Shown here in pieces: positions 51,645 through 60,109 of a DNA stretch of 64,000 bases; the stretch's first letter is position 1; the number at the start of each line of letters is the position of its first letter. Below the pieces are notes generated by a model. The model did no database searches. It saw only the letters and a list, made by a program, of their open reading frames with translations, and was not told the origin of the DNA. This DNA is from Acidobacteriota bacterium (GTDB taxonomy: Bacteria > Acidobacteriota > UBA6911). The position numbers and the translations under genes are program-made. The stretch lies in contig JAISUT010000048.1 in the NCBI GenBank assembly GCA_031271905.1, positions 22,933 to 86,932 on the forward strand, in the 5' to 3' direction.

Positions 51645-53375
51645 ATGAACACGCGCGACCACAATGAGGAACCTACAGGCATGACCAATCATCCGCAGGA
51701 CGCGACCGCGACCACGCCTCCCACCGAGAAGCCGCTGGTCAGCGTAATTTGCGCCACGTACAACCAAGTGTCCTATATCCGGCAAACATTGGATGGGTTC
51801 GTCTGCCAGCAAACAACCTTCCCCTTTGAAGTCATCGTTCACGACGACGCCTCCACCGACGGCACGACGACGGTGGTCAAACGGTATGAAAAGAAATTCC
51901 CCGCTTTGATCAAGCCGGTCTACCAGCCAAAGAATATCTACCAGAACGACAAAAAGGCTTTTAACGAATTTTATTTTTCAATATGCTCCGCGCCGGAACG
52001 TGGCAAATACATAGCGTTCTGCGAGGGGGACGACTACTGGATCGATCCGCTGAAGTTGCAGAAACAGGTCGATTTCCTCGAATCGCATCCCGATTATTCC
52101 ATCTGCTACACGCACACCGCCATTTTCCACCAACAGGAGAACGGTTTCGCCCCCGGTGGCGGCCTACGCCCCAACCTGCCGGAAACCAGCGACATCTACC
52201 ACCTCGCCAAAGGCAACTTCATACTCACCGCCAGCGTGATGCTCCGCAACTCCCCGCGCCTATGGAAGACGCTTTCCGACAACATCGGCAACAACGCGGT
52301 CGGCGACTATATGATCTGGATGCTGGCGGCGCGCGAGGGCAAGATCGGGAAGCTCGACGACGTCACAGCCGTCTACCGCGTCCACGCGGGCGGGGAGTGG
52401 AGCGGCGCGACGCAGACCCGCCAGTGGCAACGCATGTTGGATTTGCTGGAAGGCATGATCGGGATTTTCCATGACGACGATCCCAAGGTGGCGGCGACCC
52501 TGGGCGGGCAGTTTTTTTCCACGGCCGTCAAACTCGGCGCCGCCTTGGCGAACGAAGGACGCATCAACGACAGCCTCGCCTGTTTCAGCCGCGCGGCGCA
52601 ACATCCGCCGCAACGTCACTGCCCGGTGTGCGACGCGGATGTCTTCGCCTTCGATCCCCTGCCGGCGTACTATGAGGCGATGCAGTCGCGGAACGGCTAT
52701 ATGTTCGCAGGCAAGGCTGCGGAGATGTGCAACGCGAGGGATTATTCCTGCCCTCGCTGCGGTGCGGCGGATCGCGAACGGCTCTATGCGATGTTTTTCC
52801 GCGATATTTTCGCGACGTTGCAGGAGAAAAAGGCGACCGGGCCGTTCGAGTTCCTGGAGATCGCCCCCAACGCCGCGTTCGCGCGATTCGTCAAAAGCTT
52901 CCCTTTCGTCAATTACCGCTCGATGGACCGGTTCATGGCGGAGGTGGACGACCATTTCGACATCTGCGACATGGGCGGCTACGGGGACGGGCGGTTCCAT
53001 TTCATCGTCTGCTCGCACGTCTTGGAGCACATCCCCGACGACCGCCAGGCGTTGCGCGAATTGCATCGCATCCTCAACCCCGTCGGCATGGCGCTCATCG
53101 TCGTGCCGATCATCCTCGAACTGGCCGAAGACTACGAAGATCCGAGCAAGACCACGGCGGAAGAACGCTGGCGGCATTTCGGGCAGAACGACCATGTGCG
53201 GTGCTATTCCAAGAACGGTTTCGTCGAAAAGCTGCAAACCGCCGGCTTCACCGTGCAGCAGCTCGGCGTGGGGCATTTCGGCGAGGAACGTTTCGCCAAA
53301 GCGGGCATCGAACCCCAATCGGTGCTGTATGTGGTCGAGAGACGCGCCGAGGGGAAAACAGGGGAAGGGTGTTGA
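51645..53375 (+). CDS. GT2 glycosyltransferase fused to zinc-finger SAM methyltransferase
   Basis: 576-aa two-part protein. Residues 30-280 are a GT-A family 2 transferase: PLVSVICATYNQ, FEVIVHDDASTDG, and FCEGDDYWIDP with the nucleotide-sugar aspartates. The second part starts with cysteine pairs (CPVCDADVF, CPRCGAADRERL), then a methyltransferase domain: EFLEIAPNAAFARF as a weak motif I, VCSHVLEHIPDDRQAL and ILNPVGMALIVVP. The region after 51.9 kb is richer in GC than the preceding operon. It probably transfers a sugar and methylates the product or a carrier-linked sugar. Confidence 0.87.
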   Translation: MNTRDHNEEPTGMTNHPQDATATTPPTEKPLVSVICATYNQVSYIRQTLDGFVCQQTTFPFEVIVHDDASTDGTTTVVKRYEKKFPALIKPVYQPKNIYQNDKKAFNEFYFSICSAPERGKYIAFCEGDDYWIDPLKLQKQVDFLESHPDYSICYTHTAIFHQQENGFAPGGGLRPNLPETSDIYHLAKGNFILTASVMLRNSPRLWKTLSDNIGNNAVGDYMIWMLAAREGKIGKLDDVTAVYRVHAGGEWSGATQTRQWQRMLDLLEGMIGIFHDDDPKVAATLGGQFFSTAVKLGAALANEGRINDSLACFSRAAQHPPQRHCPVCDADVFAFDPLPAYYEAMQSRNGYMFAGKAAEMCNARDYSCPRCGAADRERLYAMFFRDIFATLQEKKATGPFEFLEIAPNAAFARFVKSFPFVNYRSMDRFMAEVDDHFDICDMGGYGDGRFHFIVCSHVLEHIPDDRQALRELHRILNPVGMALIVVPIILELAEDYEDPSKTTAEERWRHFGQNDHVRCYSKNGFVEKLQTAGFTVQQLGVGHFGEERFAKAGIEPQSVLYVVERRAEGKTGEGC

Positions 53376-53413
53376 CGCATATATAAAATCCAGCCGTCCA
53401 TTCCTTAAGCCTG

Positions 53414-54745
53414 TCAAAGCGTCAGCGACGTGATCGGAATCACATATACGCCATCCGGCGTCTTTCGCGCAAAGGATGTCCTGCCGACCAATACAGCCAA
53501 GAAGCTCGGCGCCACAGCCCTCGCCATCCCGTTCCCATCCACCTTGGCCTTGAGCCGAAGCAAATTGGCGACGCCTTCCTCCACCTTGTCCTCAGATAGC
53601 TTTATCTCGATGCCACCCCATCTTCCATCCGATAGCTCCACTATCGCGTCAACTTCAAGGCCATAGTCGTCCAAATAGTAACGCAGCTTGGCGTCAGCCG
53701 TTTCCGCGCATGCGGACAGATATACCCTGATATCCCTTATGCAGAGGCACTCGAACAACTTGCCGAAGGTCTGCATGTCGCGGAGAAGCGCTTCGGGGGA
53801 AAGCCCCAACTCGTTGGCAGCCAAAGACGGATCGACGACGTACCTTTTCGGCCTAGTCCTGACCCTCGCCCTTGAGCGCACCGGCGCATCCCAGCCGAGG
53901 AGTTCCTCGACCAGATACAGCCTCTTGAAAAAGTCCAGATACTCCTCCACCGTGCTTTTGCCCGCACCGTTTCTTGCGGAAGCATGTTCGCCCTCGGATA
54001 TGTCGGACACGAGCGTGGCGTATGACGCCGCATCGCCAGTGGTGCGGGCGAGGGCGGCAAAGACGCGCGCGGCTGTAGCGCCGCTCTTCTTTAACTTGGG
54101 CGCGCTGAAACCATACACCGACTTCATGTATTGCCCGGGGATGCGCAATGCCCTGTCCAGCGGAAGGTTCCTGCCGGCAGGCCACCCGCCGCGACATATC
54201 TCCTCCGCAATCACATCAAGGCCGGTGTCTTTCTGACCGCCTTCGAACACCCCGTCAAACAGCCCGCCGAGCGAAACCGATCCGTCTGAAACCCCCGCCT
54301 CGAAGAGGGAGAGCGGCCTCAAATGCAAAAACGCCATCCTGCCCGCTCCGCTGTGGTGTATGGCATCGATATCCGTCGGGGTGGACGAGCCCGTGAGCAA
54401 AAATGCGCCCGGCTTGCTGCCCGAAGCGTCCACCGCCCTGCGTATGGCGTCCCTGACCTTCGGCACCTCCTGCCATTCGTCTATCAGGCGCGGCTGTGCA
54501 CCCTGCAACGCCAATTTAGGGTCGGCGTTCGTCAACGCTTGCGCCTCGTCGTCGTCAAGGTGTATGGCGCTGCACGCATGGTTCAGCGCAAGCCAAGTTT
54601 TTCCGCACCACTTCGCGCCGTCTATCTCGACCGCTCCGAATGCCTCCAAGAGCTCGCGCACCTCACCGTCGATCAACCGAGGCGCGTATCCTTCCGGGGT
54701 AAGTCTTGACACGTTTGGCTCCAATCCTTTCGGGCTTTCGGACAC
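53414..54745 (-). CDS. AAA ATPase with DUF4143-type C-terminus
   Basis: 443-aa protein of the same general class as 19404-20528, though only distantly similar. Its P-loop is GAKWCGKTW (variant), followed by PRLIDEWQEVPKV (Walker B-like), LLTGSSTPTD (sensor) and a C-terminal restriction-like region with LEVDAIVELSDGRWGGIEIKLSE. The GTG start at 54745 fits the frame; the ribosome site is weak. Function unknown. It separates the sugar cluster from the tubulin-like unit and converges on the glycosyltransferase gene. Confidence 0.83.
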   Translation of the reverse strand: MSESPKGLEPNVSRLTPEGYAPRLIDGEVRELLEAFGAVEIDGAKWCGKTWLALNHACSAIHLDDDEAQALTNADPKLALQGAQPRLIDEWQEVPKVRDAIRRAVDASGSKPGAFLLTGSSTPTDIDAIHHSGAGRMAFLHLRPLSLFEAGVSDGSVSLGGLFDGVFEGGQKDTGLDVIAEEICRGGWPAGRNLPLDRALRIPGQYMKSVYGFSAPKLKKSGATAARVFAALARTTGDAASYATLVSDISEGEHASARNGAGKSTVEEYLDFFKRLYLVEELLGWDAPVRSRARVRTRPKRYVVDPSLAANELGLSPEALLRDMQTFGKLFECLCIRDIRVYLSACAETADAKLRYYLDDYGLEVDAIVELSDGRWGGIEIKLSEDKVEEGVANLLRLKAKVDGNGMARAVAPSFLAVLVGRTSFARKTPDGVYVIPITSLTL

Positions 54746-54779
54746 CGTGTTTTAGCCGCCGTCCGCAGGCATTGTATCA

Positions 54780-54848
54780 AAAATACCGCCTCGATTTCAG
54801 ACAAAATACCGCCTGGGATCCAGACAAAATACCGCCTCGGGGCACCAC
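54780..54848. repeat. Short tandem repeat, 23-bp period
   Basis: AAAATACCGCCT occurs at 54780, 54803 and 54826, exactly 23 bp apart, with CAGAC conserved before the second and third copies. It is two and a half units and lies in the gap between the ATPase start and the tubulin-like gene. Spacing this regular suggests protein-binding iterons or the subterminal repeats of a lost insertion element; it is too short to be CRISPR. Confidence 0.6.
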
Positions 54849-54968
54849 CGACCTTTATAAATATAACGGTCTGAAAGCGGGCGCGGCCACCGCTTGGACA
54901 TGGTCGCCAGAGGTTGCGGCAGCGGGGTGTTGCGATTGCATAGCGACCTATGGCAAAGGTGTGATTTC

Positions 54969-55039
54969 ACCGCCGTCGAACGCTCGGGGGGGGCGAAACG
55001 CCGCCCCCCCCTTCCCCCGGAGAACTTTTCGACGGCGGT
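54969..55039 (+). terminator. Large inverted repeat / hairpin with T-run
   Basis: ACCGCCGTCGAA (54969-54980) and TTCGACGGCGGT (55028-55039) are perfect 12-bp arms enclosing a G/C-tract inner hairpin, followed by TCTTTTTTATA. It has the form of a factor-independent terminator on the plus strand, yet no plus-strand gene ends nearby, so it may insulate the tubulin-like gene 280 bp downstream or be a relic of a lost gene. Confidence 0.55.
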
Positions 55040-55322
55040 TCTTTTTTATACGCAACTTTTTACCGTCATCGGTCGATCTTAACCCTTTAGGCTTTAGGAG
55101 GCTTCGCCCCCCAGAGCCCCGTCGCCTCGACCGGTGGACGATTGCGCCGCCCCCGCCCCTGCCGACGCAAGATGGGTGGCGACGCGAGGGAGGGCGCCGG
55201 AGTCGCGCGCGAGGCCGCGAATCCAAAACAAACGTTCTAAAAATGTTTTTTTACTGCGAAATCATGCAAGTGAAACTATAATTTGTCGGCGGCAAACATC
55301 TTCACCTGGAAAGGAATTGGCC

Positions 55323-58300
55323 ATGGCGGTTCACACGAATCATCTCATCATCGGGTTGGGCGGCACCGGGGGCAACATCATCCGCTCCTTCCGCAAGGCG
55401 ATCTACCAGCAGTTCCGCAAGGACGATCCGGAGAAGGTGAACATCCGCTACCTGTACGCGGACACCAGCGAGGAGCTGATGGCGCCCGACGATCCCACCT
55501 GGAAGATACTGGGGCACAGCGTGCAACTGCCCGACCGCGCCCAGCTCAAGATGGGGGGCGGCATGGATCTGCGGGCGACGCTCGACAACCTGGCAGGCTA
55601 TCCCGGCATCCAGCCGTGGCTGGGCGACCGCCAGGCGTTCGCAGGCATCATCGAGTCGGTCAACGCCGCGCAGGTCGTGGGCGGGCAGAAGCGGCGCCTG
55701 GGGCGTTTCCTTTTCGCCGCCCACGCCGCCAAGTTCCGCGAGCGCGTCCGCGCCCTTGTGCTGGAGATGCAGAACGCCAGCACCCCCGGCGTGTTCCGCA
55801 GCACGGCGACCACCTTCCACGTCTGCGTGGGCCTGGCCGGCGGCACGGGCAGCGGCAGCATCGCCGACGCCGTCGCCCAGATCCGCTCGGTGTTCCCCGG
55901 CGCGGAATACCAGATCATCATCTATGCCCTGCTGCCGGAACGCCAAGTCGCCGAGGGGAAGGGCGGCCCGAACTACCACGCCAACGGCTACGCCGCATTG
56001 AAAGACCTGAACGCCCTGTCGGTGGGCTCTTGGACGCCGCACGACATCACGGGGATGAACCCAGGCCGCATGGATCTGCGCGACCCGTTCAACTGCTGCT
56101 ACCTGTTCAACGACGAGAACGAATCGAACGTGAAGGTCGATGTCGTGCGCGAGCTGCCCGACATCGTGGCGTCGTTCCTGTTCCAGAAGATCGTCGAGAT
56201 CCAGGACATCAGTTGGGACAAGACCAACACGCTGCTCCGGCAGGAGACCTACGAGGTGGGCGCGCAGGCGCGCCTGCCCGAGACCTCGCCCGGCAACCAG
56301 CCGCGGCGGGCGCGGACCTTCTTCTCCTTCGGCATCAAGCAAATCGCCTATCCCGAGGTGGAGGTGCGCGAATACCTCACCTACGAGTTCGCCCACCAGT
56401 CGGCGCTCCAACTGCGCTTCAACAACTGGAGCGAGGGGCGCGGCTACGTCGAGGAGGCGCGCAACCAGGGCTTCGGCGAGTACGTCCGCGAGAAGGCGGT
56501 GCTGGAAAGCTGGCATCTCACCGACGAGCGGCTCACGTTGTCGGCGGGCATCCTCGACGACGAGGTGAAAAATAAGAAGTGGCGCCCCGTCGCCGACTTC
56601 TGGAAGGCGCTCGTCCCGCAATACGTCACCCATGTGCTCCAGAACTGCCAGGACGAGATGAAGATGATGTCCGAGTTCACCCGCCTGTGCGACGAGGTCT
56701 ATAACGAGACCTACCGCGAACGCGGCGTGCGACCGTTTTACGAGATCAAGCGGCGCGACATCGCGGCGCAGGCGCGGGAGATCAGGGCCCGCGTCGAGCG
56801 CGCCCTGTTCGGCGAATGGAAGAACGGCGAAAAGTCGATGATGGACATCGCCAGCCTGCTCGACGCGCTGCTGGAGTCGATCGAAGAACGCATCGGCGAC
56901 CTGGACGAGAAGATCGCCAAGATCTCCGACGAGTCCGACGTGGTGCGGCGCAACGAGGAGAACATCGCGGCGAACCGCGAGCGGTGGGCCAAGTTGAACA
57001 TCTTGGAGCGCGAGCTGCTGGGCAAGCACAAGAACCTCCTGAACGCCCAAGCCGAATGCTTCATCTTGCGCTACACCCTGCGCACGCGCGTCGAGGGGCT
57101 GCGCTACGCCAAGCAACTGCTCCCGGCGGTGCGCGAGGAGATCAGCAGCCTGTCCTCCGAGGTGCGGCAGGGGTCTACGATGATCGCCGACGCCATCAAG
57201 GAATTCCAGGCCGCCATCTCCGGGCGATGCCAGGATGTCGTCAACGGCAAGAAGGTCGATGTGAAACGCGACTTCACGCGGCAGATGGTGCGCTTCTACG
57301 ACCCCGGCTCCGTGCGCGGCTTCGGCGACACGCTCATCCGCGACGCGGAGGAGCAGCGGCGGCAGTCCGCCAAAGTCCGTTCCGCGCTGGCTGGCATGCT
57401 GGGCGACAACCAGACCTTCACGGCCTTCAACGCCCGCGTCGCCAAGGGGACGTTCACCGACATCCTGGAATCGACCTGCGAAGAGAGCGCCTTGGAGGCG
57501 CACGAGGAATACGTGGCGCGCAACCCCGAACGCGCCCGCGTCCTGAAGGTCGGGCTCGTCGAGATGATGCGCAAGGACTTCGAGGGGGATCCCGAGCGGC
57601 TGCGCGCCTACACCCGGGAGGCGATGATGATGTCGAACAACTATCTGAAACTCGACGCGCAGCAGCGCGCGCTCCGGCTCCCCGGCATCCCCGACGCCAG
57701 CAACCCCGAGAATGCGGTCTGCCTCTCCTGCCTGACGATCGTCGCCCCGGAGTCCAAAGACGCCGCGCCGTTCCGCGCGCAGGTGTGCAAGGCGTTCATG
57801 GACGCATCCAAGGCCACCTCGACGCAGGTGGTCACCAATCCGACCCGCCCGCAGGAGATCACGCTGATCAACATCACGAGCGGCTTCAGCGCGCGCATGG
57901 TGGAGGTCGCTAAGTTCCTCAAGGAGAAATACGACGCCCGGCTCCGCGACTCGGACGGGCGCGCCTTCGTCGAGCTGCACCTGGAAGGGACGTTCGGCGT
58001 GGCGCTGGCGGACCGGCAGGAGGTGTTCGACCTCTATCCCGAAAGCTACTCGCCCGCCGACTTCCGCCCCTGGGTGCTGCTGGCCGACGCCCTGGGATTG
58101 TTGAAAACGATCGCCGACGCCGGCACCGGCATGCCGAAGGTGTATCTCTGCTCCAAGGACGAAGACGGCTTCGACAAGCTGGAGGAGCTGGGCGGCAGCC
58201 TGGAGCAGGTCGTGCAGGACGCCGACGGGAAGGACATCGAGACGGTCAAGGAACAGGTGCGTCTGCGCCTGCAAGCCGACTACCTGCACGAGGACAAGCG

Positions 58301-58430
58301 CAAGGAGCTGCTGGACGCCGTGCGAGACGCGGTGCAGCAGAAGATCGCGAACCTGCCGCCCAACGACCCGACGTACAAGGCGCAGCGCGAAGGCTTCAGC
58401 AAGGCGAAGGAGATTCTGGCGGCGCGGTAG
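55323..58430 (+). CDS. Large bacterial tubulin-like (Tubulin_2 type) GTPase
   Basis: 1035-aa protein. The N-terminal tubulin/FtsZ-like domain begins NHLIIGLGGTGGNIIRSFRK (nucleotide loop, residues 11-18), and the tubulin signature loop is GLAGGTGSGSIADAVAQ (170-179 core). The middle (about 480-760) is long, helical and charged, with coiled-coil character (EERIGDLDEKIAKISDESD). The C-terminal third has no recognised domain. No signal peptide or membrane helix. It starts at an ATG behind AAAGGAATT, 577 bp past the previous gene, and a membrane protein with zinc ribbon, solute-binding and LysM domains follows 72 bp later. Assembly into filaments or GTP use is inferred from the family; the cellular role is unknown. 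Confidence 0.88.
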   Translation: MAVHTNHLIIGLGGTGGNIIRSFRKAIYQQFRKDDPEKVNIRYLYADTSEELMAPDDPTWKILGHSVQLPDRAQLKMGGGMDLRATLDNLAGYPGIQPWLGDRQAFAGIIESVNAAQVVGGQKRRLGRFLFAAHAAKFRERVRALVLEMQNASTPGVFRSTATTFHVCVGLAGGTGSGSIADAVAQIRSVFPGAEYQIIIYALLPERQVAEGKGGPNYHANGYAALKDLNALSVGSWTPHDITGMNPGRMDLRDPFNCCYLFNDENESNVKVDVVRELPDIVASFLFQKIVEIQDISWDKTNTLLRQETYEVGAQARLPETSPGNQPRRARTFFSFGIKQIAYPEVEVREYLTYEFAHQSALQLRFNNWSEGRGYVEEARNQGFGEYVREKAVLESWHLTDERLTLSAGILDDEVKNKKWRPVADFWKALVPQYVTHVLQNCQDEMKMMSEFTRLCDEVYNETYRERGVRPFYEIKRRDIAAQAREIRARVERALFGEWKNGEKSMMDIASLLDALLESIEERIGDLDEKIAKISDESDVVRRNEENIAANRERWAKLNILERELLGKHKNLLNAQAECFILRYTLRTRVEGLRYAKQLLPAVREEISSLSSEVRQGSTMIADAIKEFQAAISGRCQDVVNGKKVDVKRDFTRQMVRFYDPGSVRGFGDTLIRDAEEQRRQSAKVRSALAGMLGDNQTFTAFNARVAKGTFTDILESTCEESALEAHEEYVARNPERARVLKVGLVEMMRKDFEGDPERLRAYTREAMMMSNNYLKLDAQQRALRLPGIPDASNPENAVCLSCLTIVAPESKDAAPFRAQVCKAFMDASKATSTQVVTNPTRPQEITLINITSGFSARMVEVAKFLKEKYDARLRDSDGRAFVELHLEGTFGVALADRQEVFDLYPESYSPADFRPWVLLADALGLLKTIADAGTGMPKVYLCSKDEDGFDKLEELGGSLEQVVQDADGKDIETVKEQVRLRLQADYLHEDKRKELLDAVRDAVQQKIANLPPNDPTYKAQREGFSKAKEILAAR

Positions 58431-58502
58431 GGCAAGGCGCCCGTCGCGCCCGCGCCCTGCCCCTTGCCAAGATGATGCGTACAACGTGTAACGAGGTGGA
58501 CC

Positions 58503-59759
58503 ATGACGATTAGGAAATATCAGTGCACGAACTTCGCCAACTGCAACAAGGCGCTCGAAAAGGCGGTCATCGAGATTCCCGAAGGCGATGACGTCATCTG
58601 CCCGGAATGCGGCCGGAAGCTGGAGCAGCGCGAGAAGGACGCCGGACGGGGTTCCGCCACCAAGGTCTTAGCGGCCATCGTGGTGTTGCTGCTGTTGGCG
58701 GGGCTCGCGTTCTTCTTCCTGCGCCCCTCGTCCAAACCGGACGGGGCGCCGGGCGAGAAGGCGGGCGATGCGCCTGCGTCCGCGCCTGCGCCTGCGTCCG
58801 TCACCTACACCGCCCGCGAGAACGTCCTGCGGTCGATCAAGGAGGCTGGCGTGTTGCGGGTGGCGGTGGAGCAGGATGCAAAGCCCTTCAACTGGATCGA
58901 CAAGACGACCGGCAGACCGACCGGCTTCGAATCCGAACTGGTCGGCCAGATCGCGCGCACGATGGGAATCGGCAAAGTGGAGATGGTCTGGACCAGCGAC
59001 TATGACGACATCCCCAACATGATCTCCAAGGAGCGGGACCAGGCGGACATTTTCATGGGCGGCTACGTCGCCAACCCCAACATCCCCGGCGTGGCATGGT
59101 CCGACCCCTACTATGACGAGAACGGTTACTGCCTGGTCGTCCCGGCGGGGAGCGCCATCAAGAGCCTCAAGGATCTCCGGGGGCGGAAGGTCGGCGTCTA
59201 CAACGAGGACGCCGCCGAGGAGTTCGTGAAGGAGAGCGTCACCGCGCCCGCCGGCATCTTCCGCTTCGAGGACGAGGACGAGGACAGCAAGTGGATGATG
59301 GTGCACCTGCTGGAACCGCTGGCGAAACAGCGGAACGCCATGCTGGTGGACGCCATCGTCTACGACTATGTGTTCGCCAAGGAGGAGATCAAGCTGAGCG
59401 ACGGCCAGTTGAAGATCGTCGCATTCAACCTGAACTACGTCCCGTATCAGATCGGCGTCCCCAAGAACAACTACGAGCTGCTCGCGGAAGTCAACCGGGC
59501 GATCAAGAAGGTGAAAGACTCTGCGCAGTACGAGGCGCTGGTCAGGAAATACCTCGACTTCGACACTGCGAACGTGAGCCTGCCGCCGCTGGAACCGGGA
59601 GTGAAGACGCACAGCGTCGTGGCGGGAGAGACTTTGGGGAAGATAGCGGCGCAGGAGCTGGGCGACGCGCAGCGGTGGCCGGCGCTGTGGGAGGCGAACA
59701 AGTCGCGCATCCCCAATCCGCATCTCATCCATGTGGGCGACAGGCTGATCATTCCCTGA
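58503..59759 (+). CDS. Zinc ribbon-transmembrane-solute binding (SBP_bac_3)-LysM protein
   Basis: 418-aa protein with an unusual chain of domains. A cytosolic zinc ribbon (C8, C14, C33, C36: YQCTNFANC and VICPECG) comes first, then one membrane helix (55-73) and a flexible Ala/Pro/Ser linker. A family-3 amino-acid-type solute-binding domain (SIKEAGVLRVAVEQDAKPF to KKVKDSAQYEALVRKYLD, about 105-355) follows, and a C-terminal LysM (TLGKIAAQELGDAQRWPALW, 370-418) binds peptidoglycan. It would sense a small solute in the periplasm while anchored to the wall and signal to the cytoplasm. It lies 72 bp after the tubulin-like gene on the same strand, making the pair a likely unit. Confidence 0.86.
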   Translation: MTIRKYQCTNFANCNKALEKAVIEIPEGDDVICPECGRKLEQREKDAGRGSATKVLAAIVVLLLLAGLAFFFLRPSSKPDGAPGEKAGDAPASAPAPASVTYTARENVLRSIKEAGVLRVAVEQDAKPFNWIDKTTGRPTGFESELVGQIARTMGIGKVEMVWTSDYDDIPNMISKERDQADIFMGGYVANPNIPGVAWSDPYYDENGYCLVVPAGSAIKSLKDLRGRKVGVYNEDAAEEFVKESVTAPAGIFRFEDEDEDSKWMMVHLLEPLAKQRNAMLVDAIVYDYVFAKEEIKLSDGQLKIVAFNLNYVPYQIGVPKNNYELLAEVNRAIKKVKDSAQYEALVRKYLDFDTANVSLPPLEPGVKTHSVVAGETLGKIAAQELGDAQRWPALWEANKSRIPNPHLIHVGDRLIIP

Positions 59760-59878
59760 CGAGGCCGGCGCGAAGCGAAGCTCGAAGCCGCCCGAAATCT
59801 CCTTGCGGTTGTAAAAGCCCTGCAAGGGCTTCGGAACAAAGCCCAGGGCCGGCCGCCTACCCTGGGGTGAGGAATGCG

Positions 59879-60109
59879 ATGAAGATACCACGGTTCGAAC
59901 TGACGCGCGTGTATGAAGACGGCTCGCGGGAGGCGCCGCAGATCGTCCCGGTGACGAAGCTGCCGTGGGATGTGCAGGGCGACCGGCGCGGCTTCCTCGG
60001 CGCGGCGCCCATGGCGGGGGCGGTGCTGGCAACGGCGCGCGTGGGCGAAAGCGCGGAACCGGCGTCCGACCCGGCGACGGTCACAACCGCAGCAGGTAGG
60101 ACAGCTTGA
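59879..60109 (+). CDS. 76-aa Tat-signal micro-protein or truncated gene
   Basis: The frame begins MKIPRFELTRVYEDGSREAP, then GDRRGFLGAAPMAGAVLATA, a twin-arginine-type signal (RRGFLG plus a short hydrophobic stretch), and stops 24 residues later. GGGGTGAGG precedes the ATG. It is 119 bp after the LysM-protein gene, and its end overlaps by 29 bp the convergent DUF5916-type gene. A Tat signal with almost no cargo suggests either a small exported product or a gene cut off by rearrangement. Confidence 0.5.
   Translation: MKIPRFELTRVYEDGSREAPQIVPVTKLPWDVQGDRRGFLGAAPMAGAVLATARVGESAEPASDPATVTTAAGRTA

Noticed and set aside
54780..54837. CRISPR-like repeat array
   Set aside because: Only three 12-bp boxes with 11-bp spacers; far too short, and no cas genes are present.
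55302..58484. 1060-aa open frame on the minus strand
   Set aside because: Mirror of the tubulin-like gene; no family features and no plausible start.
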